A stretch of DNA of 64,000 nucleotides. Origin: Anaerolineae bacterium. GTDB taxonomy: Bacteria; Chloroflexota; Anaerolineae; Aggregatilineales; Phototrophicaceae. The notes below the pieces were generated by a model. It was not told the DNA's origin. It searched no databases and saw only the letters and a program-made list of their open reading frames with translations. This document shows, one piece after another, positions 1 through 7,578 of the stretch. Each line of letters begins with the position of its first letter. Within the stretch, counting starts at the first letter, position 1. The DNA lies in assembly GCA_017303635.1 (NCBI GenBank), contig JAFLCG010000013.1, positions 119,001 through 183,000 on the forward strand, read 5' to 3'. Made by a program: the position numbers and the translations under genes.

Positions 1-341
1 ATGCCCTTATCCGGGAGCTGGGCATGGCGGCATTGGTCGAAGTCCACAATGAAGATGAACTGGATCGCGCCATGAAGATCGGCGCAACGCTCATTGGTGT
101 CAATAACCGCGATCTGCGGACGTTTCAGGAGGACCTGAGTATCACCGGTCGCGTTGCCAAACGGGTTCCTGCCGGTGTGACCTTGGTCGCCGAAAGCGCG
201 ATTCGGACTTCAGCGGATGTTCGGCGGATGGGTGAACTGGGTGCCCATGCAGTTTTGGTCGGTGAAGGACTGGTCAAATCTGCGGATATTAGCGGGCAGG
301 TGCGGGCGTTCAGTAGTCAACCCAGAGGTAGTGCAGCATGA
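1..341 (+). CDS. trpC: Indole-3-glycerol phosphate synthase, C-terminal part (truncated by window edge)
   Basis: This is the 3' part of the enzyme that closes CdRP to indole-3-glycerol phosphate in tryptophan synthesis (cytosol, TIM barrel). The open frame runs in from the left edge with its first full codon at base 3. About 113 C-terminal residues are present. Family landmarks are visible: LVEVHNEDELDRA, the IGVNNRDL strand-loop, VAESAIRT and the phosphate-binding VLVGEGL near the end. The stop overlaps the trpF start by four bases (ATGA at 338-341), so the two are translationally coupled. The N-terminal half and any trpE/G/D genes would lie to the left of the window. Confidence 0.95.
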   Translation, partial: ALIRELGMAALVEVHNEDELDRAMKIGATLIGVNNRDLRTFQEDLSITGRVAKRVPAGVTLVAESAIRTSADVRRMGELGAHAVLVGEGLVKSADISGQVRAFSSQPRGSAA

Positions 342-997
342 TTGTCAAAATCTGCGGCATCACCACCTATGAGGATGCGCTTCTGGCTTCTGAAGCAGGT
401 GCAGATATGCTCGGCTTTAACTTCTTCAAGAAGTCCCCGCGTTACCTGACGCCGGAAGCCGCCACACTGATCTGTGATCGGTTGCGCGCGGAACTGGGTG
501 AACGTTGCCCGCTCTTGATTGGTCTGTTCGTCAATGAATTGGTCGCCCTGATTTCAGCCATCACACGGCAGGTGGGGCTGGATGCTGCTCAACTCCACGG
601 CGATGAGTCCGAAGCCCTGCTCAAGGAATTGCGCGGCATCGGCTTCAAGGCCATTCGCCCGCAGGATAAGGCTCAGGCGTTGGATGATGCCGCTTACTTC
701 AAAGGGACGATGCCAACTGATGATCGCTTGCCCTCGCTGCTGGTAGACGCCTATCACCCGAAGCTCTACGGCGGCACTGGGGAGAGTGCCAGCACCGAGG
801 TGGCGCTAGCGGTCAAAGCTGTGGCTCCACGAATGATGTTGGCAGGTGGCCTGACACCGGAGAATATCGCCGGGCGCATCCAGGTGATTCAACCCTGGGG
901 AGTAGACGTTTCCAGCGGGGTTGAGTTGCCTGATCAGCCAGGGAAGAAAGATGCGGCGAAGGTGAAGACCTTCATCGCGGCAGCGCGAGGTGCCTGA
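338..997 (+). CDS. trpF: Phosphoribosylanthranilate isomerase
   Basis: This enzyme catalyses the Amadori isomerisation of PRA to CdRP, one step before TrpC. It is 219 aa, normal for a stand-alone TrpF. The catalytic Cys is in the N-terminal KICGIT motif (Cys6) and the catalytic Asp is in LLVDAY near residue 137. The phosphate-binding end has LAGGLTPENI and GVDVSSGVE. The start is fixed by the ATGA overlap with trpC. The stop shares one base with the start of the following Nudix gene, which shows that gene is co-transcribed although it is not a trp gene. Confidence 0.96.
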   Translation: MIVKICGITTYEDALLASEAGADMLGFNFFKKSPRYLTPEAATLICDRLRAELGERCPLLIGLFVNELVALISAITRQVGLDAAQLHGDESEALLKELRGIGFKAIRPQDKAQALDDAAYFKGTMPTDDRLPSLLVDAYHPKLYGGTGESASTEVALAVKAVAPRMMLAGGLTPENIAGRIQVIQPWGVDVSSGVELPDQPGKKDAAKVKTFIAAARGA

Positions 998-1623
998 TGG
1001 TGGAAATGCTGGACATTTACGACGAGAACTTGCGACCCCTCGGTGTGAAAGACCGGGACGCGGTTCATCGGGATGGTGATTGGCACCGTGTCTTTCACTG
1101 CTGGGTGATCTATCGCGACCCAGTTGAGGGCGATGTGTTGGTTGTACAGCGACGCGGCGCGCTCAAAAAGACCTTCCCCAACTACCTGGATGTGACGGCA
1201 GCCGGCCATTTCACGGCTGGCGAAACCATGCGGGACGGTGTCCGTGAAGTTCAGGAAGAACTCGGCATCAAAGTACATTTTGAAGACTTGATTCCATTGG
1301 GGCGACGTTTAGATGTGGCTCGCTACGGTGAATTGATTGACCGCGAATTTACCGATTGCTTCTTGTGCATCTACCGCCAGCCGATCGGCGCCTATCAAGT
1401 GCAGCGGTCGGAGGTGGCGGGCTTGGTCGCCGTGCCGATTGACGCCGCTATCGACCTGTGCGAAGGGCGGCGTGCATCGCTCACCTGTCAGGCTGCGGGG
1501 TTGGAGTCGCCGACGCTCAAGGTGACATTGGACGATTTTGTCCCTCGTGTCGATGCCTATCTCTACAAGGTGCTGTTGCTGGCGAAACGTTGCTTGAACG
1601 GGGAACGCTCTCTGGCGGTGTGA
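997..1623 (+). CDS. Nudix hydrolase (IPP-isomerase/YfcD-like subgroup)
   Basis: This is a 208 aa Nudix-fold protein. The Nudix box is GHFTAGETMRDGVREVQEEL, with the REVQEELG helix that carries the metal-binding glutamates. The spacing between the first Glu and the RE pair is one residue shorter than the textbook box. The opening (LDIYDENLRPLGVKDRDAVHRDGDWHR, split across residues 4-31) is typical of the subgroup related to IPP isomerase, whose substrates are mostly unknown. The start overlaps the trpF stop by one base (TGATG), so the gene rides in the trp transcript. I infer a housekeeping nucleotide-type pyrophosphatase and cannot name the substrate. Confidence 0.85.
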   Translation: MVEMLDIYDENLRPLGVKDRDAVHRDGDWHRVFHCWVIYRDPVEGDVLVVQRRGALKKTFPNYLDVTAAGHFTAGETMRDGVREVQEELGIKVHFEDLIPLGRRLDVARYGELIDREFTDCFLCIYRQPIGAYQVQRSEVAGLVAVPIDAAIDLCEGRRASLTCQAAGLESPTLKVTLDDFVPRVDAYLYKVLLLAKRCLNGERSLAV

Positions 1624-1645
1624 AGTGCTTATATAGGAAGAGCTT

Positions 1646-2656
1646 ATGTCTTCTATCATTTGGTCTGGCGGTGAGATTTACAATCTGGTTGAGTACGCTG
1701 ATGAGCGTGACCTTGAGAAGGCGATTCTGGAAGTCCGTTCAGAGCTGTTTGGATTAAGCAGGATATATCTCGATGTAAAGAAAAAAATCGGTCAAAAGGG
1801 GAGCCAACGGAATATTCCTGATGGCTATTTAGTTGATTTGAGTGGTAGCAAACCCCTTTTATTTGTCGTTGAGAATGAACTGGCAGTACATGATCCTTTA
1901 CGTCATGTGGCTGTTCAAATCCTTCAGTTTTCGCTGTCATTTGAATCGGAGCCTCGAACTGTTCGAACCATCGTTTTTGATGCCATAAATTCTGATTCTG
2001 TTGCCAAGTCACAGTGCGAAGACTATGTGAGGCGCAATCATTTTCGCAATCTCGATCACCTCATTGATGTGATGGTGTTTGAGTCGCCCTTTGCTGCTCT
2101 GGTCATTATCGACTCGATACCTGACAAGCTGGAGAAAATTCTAGCAGAGAAGTTCCGATTTGGCGTCGAAGTGTTGTCTTTGGCACGCTATGAAAACGCC
2201 AGCGGCAAACGCCTATACTTCTTTGAGCCATTTCTTTCTGATATTCCTATTCCAGTGCGGGATACAGGCTCTCAATCTAATGGGCGCGTAGAGACAATCG
2301 AGATTGATACGGTTGTTGTTCCAGCGCATTCTGAAGGTTTTCAGCGAGCATTCCTGGGTGAAAACAATTGGCATGCTATTAGAATTCATGGCACTGTTCG
2401 GCCACAGATCAAATACATTGCGGCTTACCAGATTCGCCCCATTTCAGCCATTACCCATGTCGCGCCTGTAAGGTCAATTGAACCTTATGGGGATGAAGGT
2501 AAATACATCGTTTACTTCGCAGAACCAGCCAAGGAAATCACGCCTGTACCCATGTTGAAGAATGGGAAGATCAAAACGTTCCAGAATTTGCGCTATACCA
2601 CGCTTGACCGCCTTATGAGTGCATCTAACCTCGATGAAGTTTTTTTTGAACGATAG
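1646..2656 (+). CDS. Protein of unknown function, possible PDDEXK-fold nuclease
   Basis: I do not recognise this 336 aa protein. Its start has a fair ribosome site (AGGAAG, five bases before ATG). Residues 57-60 (IPDG) followed by VVENEL at 74-79 and a following helix resemble the Asp...Glu-x-(Lys/Glu) core of restriction-endonuclease-like folds. However, the usual Lys is replaced (E-N-E), so the nuclease idea is only a suggestion. There is no signal peptide or membrane segment. Base composition is clearly more AT-rich than the neighbours and codon choice differs. It sits between Nudix and trpB with only nine bases to trpB, so it was probably inserted into an existing trp operon by transfer. 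Confidence 0.75.
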   Translation: MSSIIWSGGEIYNLVEYADERDLEKAILEVRSELFGLSRIYLDVKKKIGQKGSQRNIPDGYLVDLSGSKPLLFVVENELAVHDPLRHVAVQILQFSLSFESEPRTVRTIVFDAINSDSVAKSQCEDYVRRNHFRNLDHLIDVMVFESPFAALVIIDSIPDKLEKILAEKFRFGVEVLSLARYENASGKRLYFFEPFLSDIPIPVRDTGSQSNGRVETIEIDTVVVPAHSEGFQRAFLGENNWHAIRIHGTVRPQIKYIAAYQIRPISAITHVAPVRSIEPYGDEGKYIVYFAEPAKEITPVPMLKNGKIKTFQNLRYTTLDRLMSASNLDEVFFER

Positions 2657-2665
2657 GATGAGTTA

Positions 2666-3892
2666 ATGATTTCTCAAATCCCTTATGGGAGTGCTGATGT
2701 CCCTGACTCACGTGGCTACTTCGGTGAGTTCGGCGGACGCTTCGTGCCGGAAACACTCGTCCCGGCGCTGGATGAATTGACGGTGGCCTATCGGGAGGCG
2801 ATGGCGGACCCCGCCTTTCAGAACAGCCTGCTGGACTTGCAACGCACCTACACTGGGCGACCGACCCCCATCACCTTTGCCGCCCGCTTGACCGAAAAGC
2901 TCGGTGGGGCGCGGATTTACCTCAAGCGGGAAGACCTTGCCCACACCGGCGCACACAAGATCAACAATGCGCTGGGGCAGGCGCTTCTGGCACAGCGCAT
3001 GGGTAAGCAGCGTGTCGTCGCGGAGACCGGCGCCGGTCAGCATGGAGTCGCCAGCGCCACGGCCAGCGCCCTGCTCGGGCTGGATTGCCACGTCTACATG
3101 GGTAGCGTCGATATGGCCCGCCAGCAGCCGAATGTCTTCCGCATGAAGCTACTTGGCGCGGAGGTCATCCCGGTTGAAAGTGGTACCAAAACCCTCAAGG
3201 ATGCCATCAACGAAGCCATCCGCGACTGGGTGACCAATGTTCGCGAGACCTTCTACCTGCTCGGCTCTGCGCTGGGGCCGCATCCCTACCCGATGATCGT
3301 CCGTGACTTCCAGAGTGTGATCGGCATCGAAGCCCGCCAGCAGATGCTGGATGATGTGGGGCGCTTGCCGGATGTATGTATTGCCTGTGTGGGCGGCGGT
3401 AGTAATGCCATCGGGCTGTTCCACGCCTTCCGTGAGGATGAACAGGTGGATTTGATCGGCGTTGAGGCCGGTGGTCACGGCGTATTGAGTGGTGAACATG
3501 CCGCCCGCTTTGCCGACCCCTCGATGGGTCGTCCCGGTGTGCTGCAAGGGACTCGCTCCTACGTGCTCCAAAATGCTGATGGGCAGATTATGAACACGCA
3601 CAGCGTCTCCGCCGGTCTGGATTACGCCTCGGTCGGTCCGGAACACGCCTATCTGCGCCAGACCGAACGCGCCTTCTACACACTGGCGACGGATGAAGAA
3701 GCATTGGAAGCCTTCCAAACCCTCTGCAAACTGGAGGGCATCATCCCTGCGCTGGAGAGTTCACACGCTGTCGCCGAAGTCATCAAGCGTGCGCCGACTA
3801 TGCCGAAGGATAGCATCATGCTGGTTAATCTTTCGGGGCGCGGCGATAAAGACCTCGGCACGGTCATGAAGGAACTCAAGCTTGAAATCTGA
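2666..3892 (+). CDS. trpB: Tryptophan synthase beta chain
   Basis: This PLP enzyme condenses indole with serine to give tryptophan and works as an alpha2beta2 complex with TrpA (encoded at 6564). It is 408 aa, the usual length. The PLP Schiff-base lysine is Lys98 in HTGAHKINNALGQA. The conserved catalytic Glu120 lies in ETGAGQHG. The phosphate cup is CVGGGSNAIG. The N-terminal GYFGEFGGRFVPETL is diagnostic for the TrpB1 class. The start at ATG 2666 follows TAGGATGAGTTA, giving a reasonable ribosome site. It is separated from trpA by two non-trp genes and about 2.7 kb. Confidence 0.97.
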   Translation: MISQIPYGSADVPDSRGYFGEFGGRFVPETLVPALDELTVAYREAMADPAFQNSLLDLQRTYTGRPTPITFAARLTEKLGGARIYLKREDLAHTGAHKINNALGQALLAQRMGKQRVVAETGAGQHGVASATASALLGLDCHVYMGSVDMARQQPNVFRMKLLGAEVIPVESGTKTLKDAINEAIRDWVTNVRETFYLLGSALGPHPYPMIVRDFQSVIGIEARQQMLDDVGRLPDVCIACVGGGSNAIGLFHAFREDEQVDLIGVEAGGHGVLSGEHAARFADPSMGRPGVLQGTRSYVLQNADGQIMNTHSVSAGLDYASVGPEHAYLRQTERAFYTLATDEEALEAFQTLCKLEGIIPALESSHAVAEVIKRAPTMPKDSIMLVNLSGRGDKDLGTVMKELKLEI

Positions 3893-3902
3893 AAATGTGC
3901 GA

Positions 3903-3926
3903 AAATCGGAACGTATGTTCCGATTT
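3903..3926. promoter_or_regulatory. Palindrome with GAAC-N4-GTTC core, copy 1
   Basis: Directly after the trpB stop there is a 10-bp inverted repeat with a 4-bp centre: AAATCGGAAC, GTAT, GTTCCGATTT. The core GAAC-N4-GTTC equals the LexA (SOS box) consensus known from Gram-positive bacteria. The same core recurs at 6372-6387. It could be a repressor operator for the downstream Nudix-GNAT gene or simply an intergenic hairpin. There is no T-run, so it is not a clear terminator. Confidence 0.55.
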
Positions 3927-4071
3927 CAGAGATCAAATACCTGTATCATGACGGAAGCAGACACTATTCGGTTTGGCTCCCGGTTCTCCGTTTGTGGCGG
4001 CGGTGCGGGTCTGCCACAGCCGCCACAGCCGCCATTCGATCCATATGGCGATGATGCACTAGGGATAACCC

Positions 4072-4995
4072 ATGCCTGCTGAAACAGTGCGTCAGGCAAC
4101 GGTGAGCATTTTCCTGCGCGATCCATACGGCAGGGTGAGCGCCCATCTGCGCGATGACAAGCCGACCATTCTCTACCCGGCCTGCTGGTCAACGCTGGGC
4201 GGTGCGGTGGAAGACGGCGAATCGCCCGCTGAGGCTGCCCGCCGCGAACTGCTCGAAGAGGTCGAATTTTGCCCGCCGTTGACCTTCTGGCGCAGCTTTG
4301 ACCACACCTTTGAGGGCGCCGGACAGGTTTACCGCGTACCGATTGGTGGCTTTCTCGGTGAAACCGACCTGACCCCGTCTCAGATCAACCTGCAGGAAGG
4401 GCAGCGCTTGGCTTTTCTTGATCGGTCAGCCGTGAATCGTCTGCCTTTTGCCTTTGGTTTGGATGCACTGTATCGGGCTTACTTTGACGAGTTCGGTGAC
4501 GCACAAACTGCCGATGCTGCCCTGCGCTTTACCCGCGCTTCGTTGGATCAGGCCCCCCTCGTCCATCAACTCATGCGGGCAGCCTTCGCGGAGTACGGTC
4601 ATCTGGTGCCGCCTTCCGGTGCCAACCTCGAATCGGTGGCGGATGTGGTCAAGGCGATGGGGCAGGGTGGCGCGGTGATCGCCTGGCAATCGGGTGAGCC
4701 TGTCGGTGCGGCTCGTTACCGGGTTGACCCTGATGAGTTATATGTCGGGCGCGTCTCGGTGCCGCCGGAATATCGCGGTTACGGAATCGGTGCTGGACTC
4801 ATGCGCTACATGGAGCGAGTCGCTCTGGAGTGTGATCGCCAATCCATCCGGGTGGGTGTGCGGATGCAATTGCCGCATAACGTCACCTTTTATCAGCGAT
4901 TAGGCTATGAATTGATAACCATCGAAGATCACCCCAGCGGGATGGAAAAGAGCGCCCGCTTGGTCAAGCGCCTGATCGGCGGAGTGCCATCATGA
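4072..4995 (+). CDS. Two-domain protein: Nudix hydrolase fused to GNAT acetyltransferase
   Basis: This is a 307 aa cytosolic protein. The N-terminal domain (about 1-145) has a clear Nudix box at residues 44-66 (GAVEDGESPAEAARRELLEE), with Glu instead of Gly near the end. The C-terminal domain (about 155-305) is a GNAT acetyltransferase with the acetyl-CoA loop RGYGIGAGL near residue 236 and the preceding strand LYVGRVSVPPEYRG. Each family is well known, but the substrates of this fusion are not evident. It is followed with an ATGA overlap by the glycosyltransferase-like/phosphatase gene, so the two are probably translated together. A weak ribosome site (AGGG) precedes ATG 4072. Confidence 0.85.
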   Translation: MPAETVRQATVSIFLRDPYGRVSAHLRDDKPTILYPACWSTLGGAVEDGESPAEAARRELLEEVEFCPPLTFWRSFDHTFEGAGQVYRVPIGGFLGETDLTPSQINLQEGQRLAFLDRSAVNRLPFAFGLDALYRAYFDEFGDAQTADAALRFTRASLDQAPLVHQLMRAAFAEYGHLVPPSGANLESVADVVKAMGQGGAVIAWQSGEPVGAARYRVDPDELYVGRVSVPPEYRGYGIGAGLMRYMERVALECDRQSIRVGVRMQLPHNVTFYQRLGYELITIEDHPSGMEKSARLVKRLIGGVPS

Positions 4996-6326
4996 GGATT
5001 GCACTTGCGGCGACCTGGCACCCACGCGGGGAGACGGCGCGGTTGTTGCGTCTGTATCCCCAATTGCAGGCTGCCTATTCATCCATCGTAATCTCTATAC
5101 CACCGATTGCCTCTGTTGATGACATAGCAGGTTTGCGCACATTGCCGGATGTGAAACTGCATGTCAATGCCGACTGGTCACATGGCCGCTATATGGCGCT
5201 CAAGCTAGCGACCGACTCTGGTGCAGATCATATTCACTATGCCGATATGGATCGCCTGCTGCGTTGGATTGAAACGCGACCGGACGAGTGGCGGGCAACG
5301 CTTGATCGGGTAGGGCAGGCGGATTGCCTGGTCATCGGACGCACACCGGTTGCCTGGGCGACCCATCCCCGCGCCCTGGTTGAAACCGAGGCGATTTCCA
5401 CGGGGTTGATGAACCGCCTGTTGGGGCAGGAACTAGACATTAGTGCGGGGTCGAAAGGCTTCAGCCGCCGTGCCGCCGAGTTCATACTCGCCAACAGCCT
5501 CCCACGCCGTGCCATTGGTACCGATGCCGAGTGGGTGATGCTGGCACACCGGGCAGGGTATCGCGTTGAACAAGTGTTGGTGGATGGTCTCGATTGGGAG
5601 ATTCCCGATCAGCATCAGGCTCAGGCTGCAGACTTTGCTCGGCAGCAGGAATTGGCAAAAGTCTATGACTCTGACGCTAGCAAATGGGCACATCGGGTAA
5701 AAATCGCTCATGAAATTGTGGAAGCGGGTATGGATGCCTGGTCCCGCCGATTGGTAAGACCATCCACTCGCCTGCGTATGATCGAAACGCGGCGGCACAG
5801 CATTCGAATCAAACCTGGACAGAACCTTTCTCGTGCGGGTGTCGAACTGGCGCGGCGGGTGGGGGCAGGCATTGGCCCCTTTGATCGCGTCATTACCAGC
5901 ACCATCCCACGTGCTTACGAGACGGCCATCGCTATGGGTTTTGCAGTGGATGAGCAGTTGGAAAGCCTCACCCAGCTAGGCGAAGGACTTGAGGCCGAAG
6001 TGAACTGGGATGCCGGTTTTCAGGCATATGCCTCGGCCTGGAGGAGAGGTGGCGCAGCGGCAGCCGCCATTCAGAAACATGGCGCTTTTCTGATCGAGGT
6101 GGCGGCGGCTTTGCCACCTGGTGGCAAAGCCCTGATCATCTCGCATGGCGGGATTGTCGAGGCCGGGGTGGTCGGTGCCGTGCCGGAGTGGGATTACAGC
6201 GGGTGGGGTAGGCCGTGTAGCTGGTGCGAGGGCGCACGCCTGTTTTTTGACGGCAGTCGCTGTGTCGAGGCGCAGGTCTTGCAGGTGAATGACGTGGGGG
6301 CGCATAGCCTGCGCCCGGAATTGTAG
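4992..6326 (+). CDS. Fusion of a GT-A-like N-terminal domain and a histidine phosphatase domain
   Basis: This is a 444 aa protein whose start overlaps the previous stop (ATGA). The C-terminal part (about 262-430) is a histidine phosphatase (phosphoglycerate-mutase-like). Arg268-His269 lies in ETRRHSIR, and a second catalytic His lies in IISHGGIVE. The N-terminal part (1-255) resembles a GT-A glycosyltransferase: a Rossmann-like start (MRIALAATWHPRG), a D-x-D-like HYADMDR at 83-88, and a later DAEWVMLAHRAGYRV segment. No signal peptide is seen. I infer that one domain makes or senses a sugar phosphate on which the other acts. The N-terminal assignment is weak and the phosphatase assignment is firm. 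Confidence 0.75.
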   Translation: MRIALAATWHPRGETARLLRLYPQLQAAYSSIVISIPPIASVDDIAGLRTLPDVKLHVNADWSHGRYMALKLATDSGADHIHYADMDRLLRWIETRPDEWRATLDRVGQADCLVIGRTPVAWATHPRALVETEAISTGLMNRLLGQELDISAGSKGFSRRAAEFILANSLPRRAIGTDAEWVMLAHRAGYRVEQVLVDGLDWEIPDQHQAQAADFARQQELAKVYDSDASKWAHRVKIAHEIVEAGMDAWSRRLVRPSTRLRMIETRRHSIRIKPGQNLSRAGVELARRVGAGIGPFDRVITSTIPRAYETAIAMGFAVDEQLESLTQLGEGLEAEVNWDAGFQAYASAWRRGGAAAAAIQKHGAFLIEVAAALPPGGKALIISHGGIVEAGVVGAVPEWDYSGWGRPCSWCEGARLFFDGSRCVEAQVLQVNDVGAHSLRPEL

Positions 6327-6371
6327 GTTGCAAGCAGCAATGGGGACAAAGTCATTGTCGAGGATAAAAAT

Positions 6372-6387
6372 CGGAACATATGTTCCG
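6372..6387. promoter_or_regulatory. Palindrome with GAAC-N4-GTTC core, copy 2
   Basis: This is a perfect 16-bp palindrome, CGGAACATATGTTCCG, 46 bases after the stop of the phosphatase fusion gene and about 180 bases before trpA. Flanking AAAAAT on the left and GGATTT on the right extend the symmetry imperfectly, as in copy 1 at 3903-3926. A LexA-type operator is one reading. A small intergenic repeat is another. Confidence 0.55.
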
Positions 6388-6480
6388 GATTTCTGCCGGT
6401 TTTGTGTTAGGCTGAGCCTCATGGAATCCTGTCTGCATCCCATCGGCTCCTGATTTTTTGGACAAATCGGGCGAGTCTAA

Positions 6481-6516
6481 TCTGTCCAAAGTGTCCAATC
6501 TGTCCATTTTGTCCAG
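6481..6516 (+). repeat. Four tandem 9-bp repeats (consensus TNTGTCCAA-like)
   Basis: Four head-to-tail 9-mers lie in the leader region of trpA: TCTGTCCAA, AGTGTCCAA, TCTGTCCAT, TTTGTCCAG. A reverse copy (TTGGACAAA) lies about 20 bases upstream at 6458-6466 next to a T6 run, so the RNA could fold. The stretch from 6327 to 6563 holds this array and palindrome copy 2. I see no convincing gene in it, and no Trp-rich leader peptide. Confidence 0.6.
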
Positions 6517-6563
6517 AACCAAAGTAGGGACGCGCAACGGCACGTCTGCAATGGAGCAAATCA

Positions 6564-7379
6564 ATGACTGATACACGAACGACCACCGGCCTGGATGCCA
6601 TCGCAGCTATGTTTGACCGGGCGAAAGCCGAGGGACGCAGTGCCTTCCTGCCGTATGTGCCGGTCGGCTATCCGGACTATGAAAGCTCGCTTGATGCGGT
6701 CGAAGCACTGGCTGCGCTCGATGTGGATGGCTTTGAGATCGGAATGCCGTTTAGTGATCCGTTGGCCGATGGGCCGACCATTCAGGAGGCCACCCAAATT
6801 GCGCTGGAGAATGGCACTACTATCCGAAGCTGCCTCGAAGCGGTGCGGGCACTGCGCTCAAAGGGCTTGCAACAACCCATGTTGATGATGGGTTATCTCA
6901 ATCCGATGCTAGCCTATGGTACAGAGGCGTTTGTCCATGACGTCAAAGCAGCCGGTGCCGATGGCCTTATCATCCCTGATTTGCCGCCGGAAGAAGCCCA
7001 TCTCTTTGCGGAATCTTGTGCGCGGGAAGGGTTGGCGCTCATCTTCTTCCTGGCGCCGACCAGTAACGAAGAACGCATCAAGCTGGTGGCTGAACGTGCC
7101 AGCGGCTTCATCTATGTCGTCTCGGTTACCGGAGTGACGGGCGCACGCCGTGATTTGCCGCCTGACCTGGTGGACTATATCAACCGGCTGCGGGCGCATA
7201 CGGATGTGCCGTTGGTGATGGGCTTTGGCATCAGCACACCAGACCATGCCCGTCAGGTGAATAAGCTGCTTGATGGGTTCATCGTTGCCAGCGCCCTCAT
7301 CAGGGCCAGCAAGCAGGGAATTGACCCGATGCGCGAGCTCGCCGCGAGCATCCGGCAAGCGATTGAACCAGGGGGCTAA
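6564..7379 (+). CDS. trpA: Tryptophan synthase alpha chain
   Basis: The alpha subunit cleaves indole-3-glycerol phosphate to indole, which is channelled to TrpB. It is 271 aa. The catalytic pair is Glu58 (FEIGMPFSDP) and Asp69 (PLADGPTIQ), with the same 11-residue spacing as in the enterobacterial enzyme. Further landmarks are the YLNPMLAYG strand, LIIPDLPPEEA, and the phosphate site VSVTGVTGAR plus MGFGIS. ATG 6564 follows a GGAG. It is not contiguous with trpB. A 237-bp gap precedes it, so it may have its own promoter. Confidence 0.97.
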   Translation: MTDTRTTTGLDAIAAMFDRAKAEGRSAFLPYVPVGYPDYESSLDAVEALAALDVDGFEIGMPFSDPLADGPTIQEATQIALENGTTIRSCLEAVRALRSKGLQQPMLMMGYLNPMLAYGTEAFVHDVKAAGADGLIIPDLPPEEAHLFAESCAREGLALIFFLAPTSNEERIKLVAERASGFIYVVSVTGVTGARRDLPPDLVDYINRLRAHTDVPLVMGFGISTPDHARQVNKLLDGFIVASALIRASKQGIDPMRELAASIRQAIEPGG

Positions 7380-7386
7380 GATCCAT

Positions 7387-7416
7387 TTGACAATCCTTTG
7401 ATGCCCGTGTTACGCT
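7387..7416 (+). promoter_or_regulatory. Candidate promoter for the aro leader
   Basis: A perfect -35 TTGACA (7387-7392) is followed after 18 bases by TACGCT (7411-7416) as a modest -10. It lies just after the trpA stop and upstream of the Tyr/Phe-rich leader and its terminator. That placement would start a leader transcript of roughly 220 nt before aroH. Confidence 0.5.
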
Positions 7417-7454
7417 CTGCGACATTGTCATCCGTGCAATCTGATCGGTCAGAC

Positions 7455-7556
7455 GTGAACGCTGTTCAACCCTTTAGCCGCTATTATTACCCTTACTTTG
7501 GGCAGTTTGCTCAAGGGGTTGTCGCACGGCGCGAGGGGTCGAAGCAGGTTCATTGA
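7455..7556 (+). CDS. Putative Tyr/Phe-rich leader peptide for attenuation of the aro operon
   Basis: A short frame starting at GTG 7455 (an alternative GTG is at 7434) ends at TGA 7554-7556 and gives 33 residues. It contains Arg-Tyr-Tyr-Tyr-Pro-Tyr-Phe-Gly-Gln-Phe at 7479-7508, so five of six consecutive codons are aromatic. Such runs are the hallmark of ribosome-mediated attenuation leaders, as in pheL-type and other amino-acid leaders. The Tyr codons overlap a 7-bp hairpin (7498-7504 with 7508-7514). A terminator-like hairpin follows at 7579-7610, and the next genes make prephenate and arogenate/tyrosine precursors. The start codon has no good ribosome site, which is the weak point. Confidence 0.55.
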   Translation: MNAVQPFSRYYYPYFGQFAQGVVARREGSKQVH

Positions 7557-7578
7557 ACCGGACGAAGACAGGGATACC

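Noticed and set aside
3948..4082. A 44-codon frame between trpB and the Nudix-GNAT gene with repeats CCACAGCCG.
   Set aside because: No ribosome site, low-complexity Pro-Gln stretch from a 9-bp repeat, and overlap with the next start. Not convincing as a gene.
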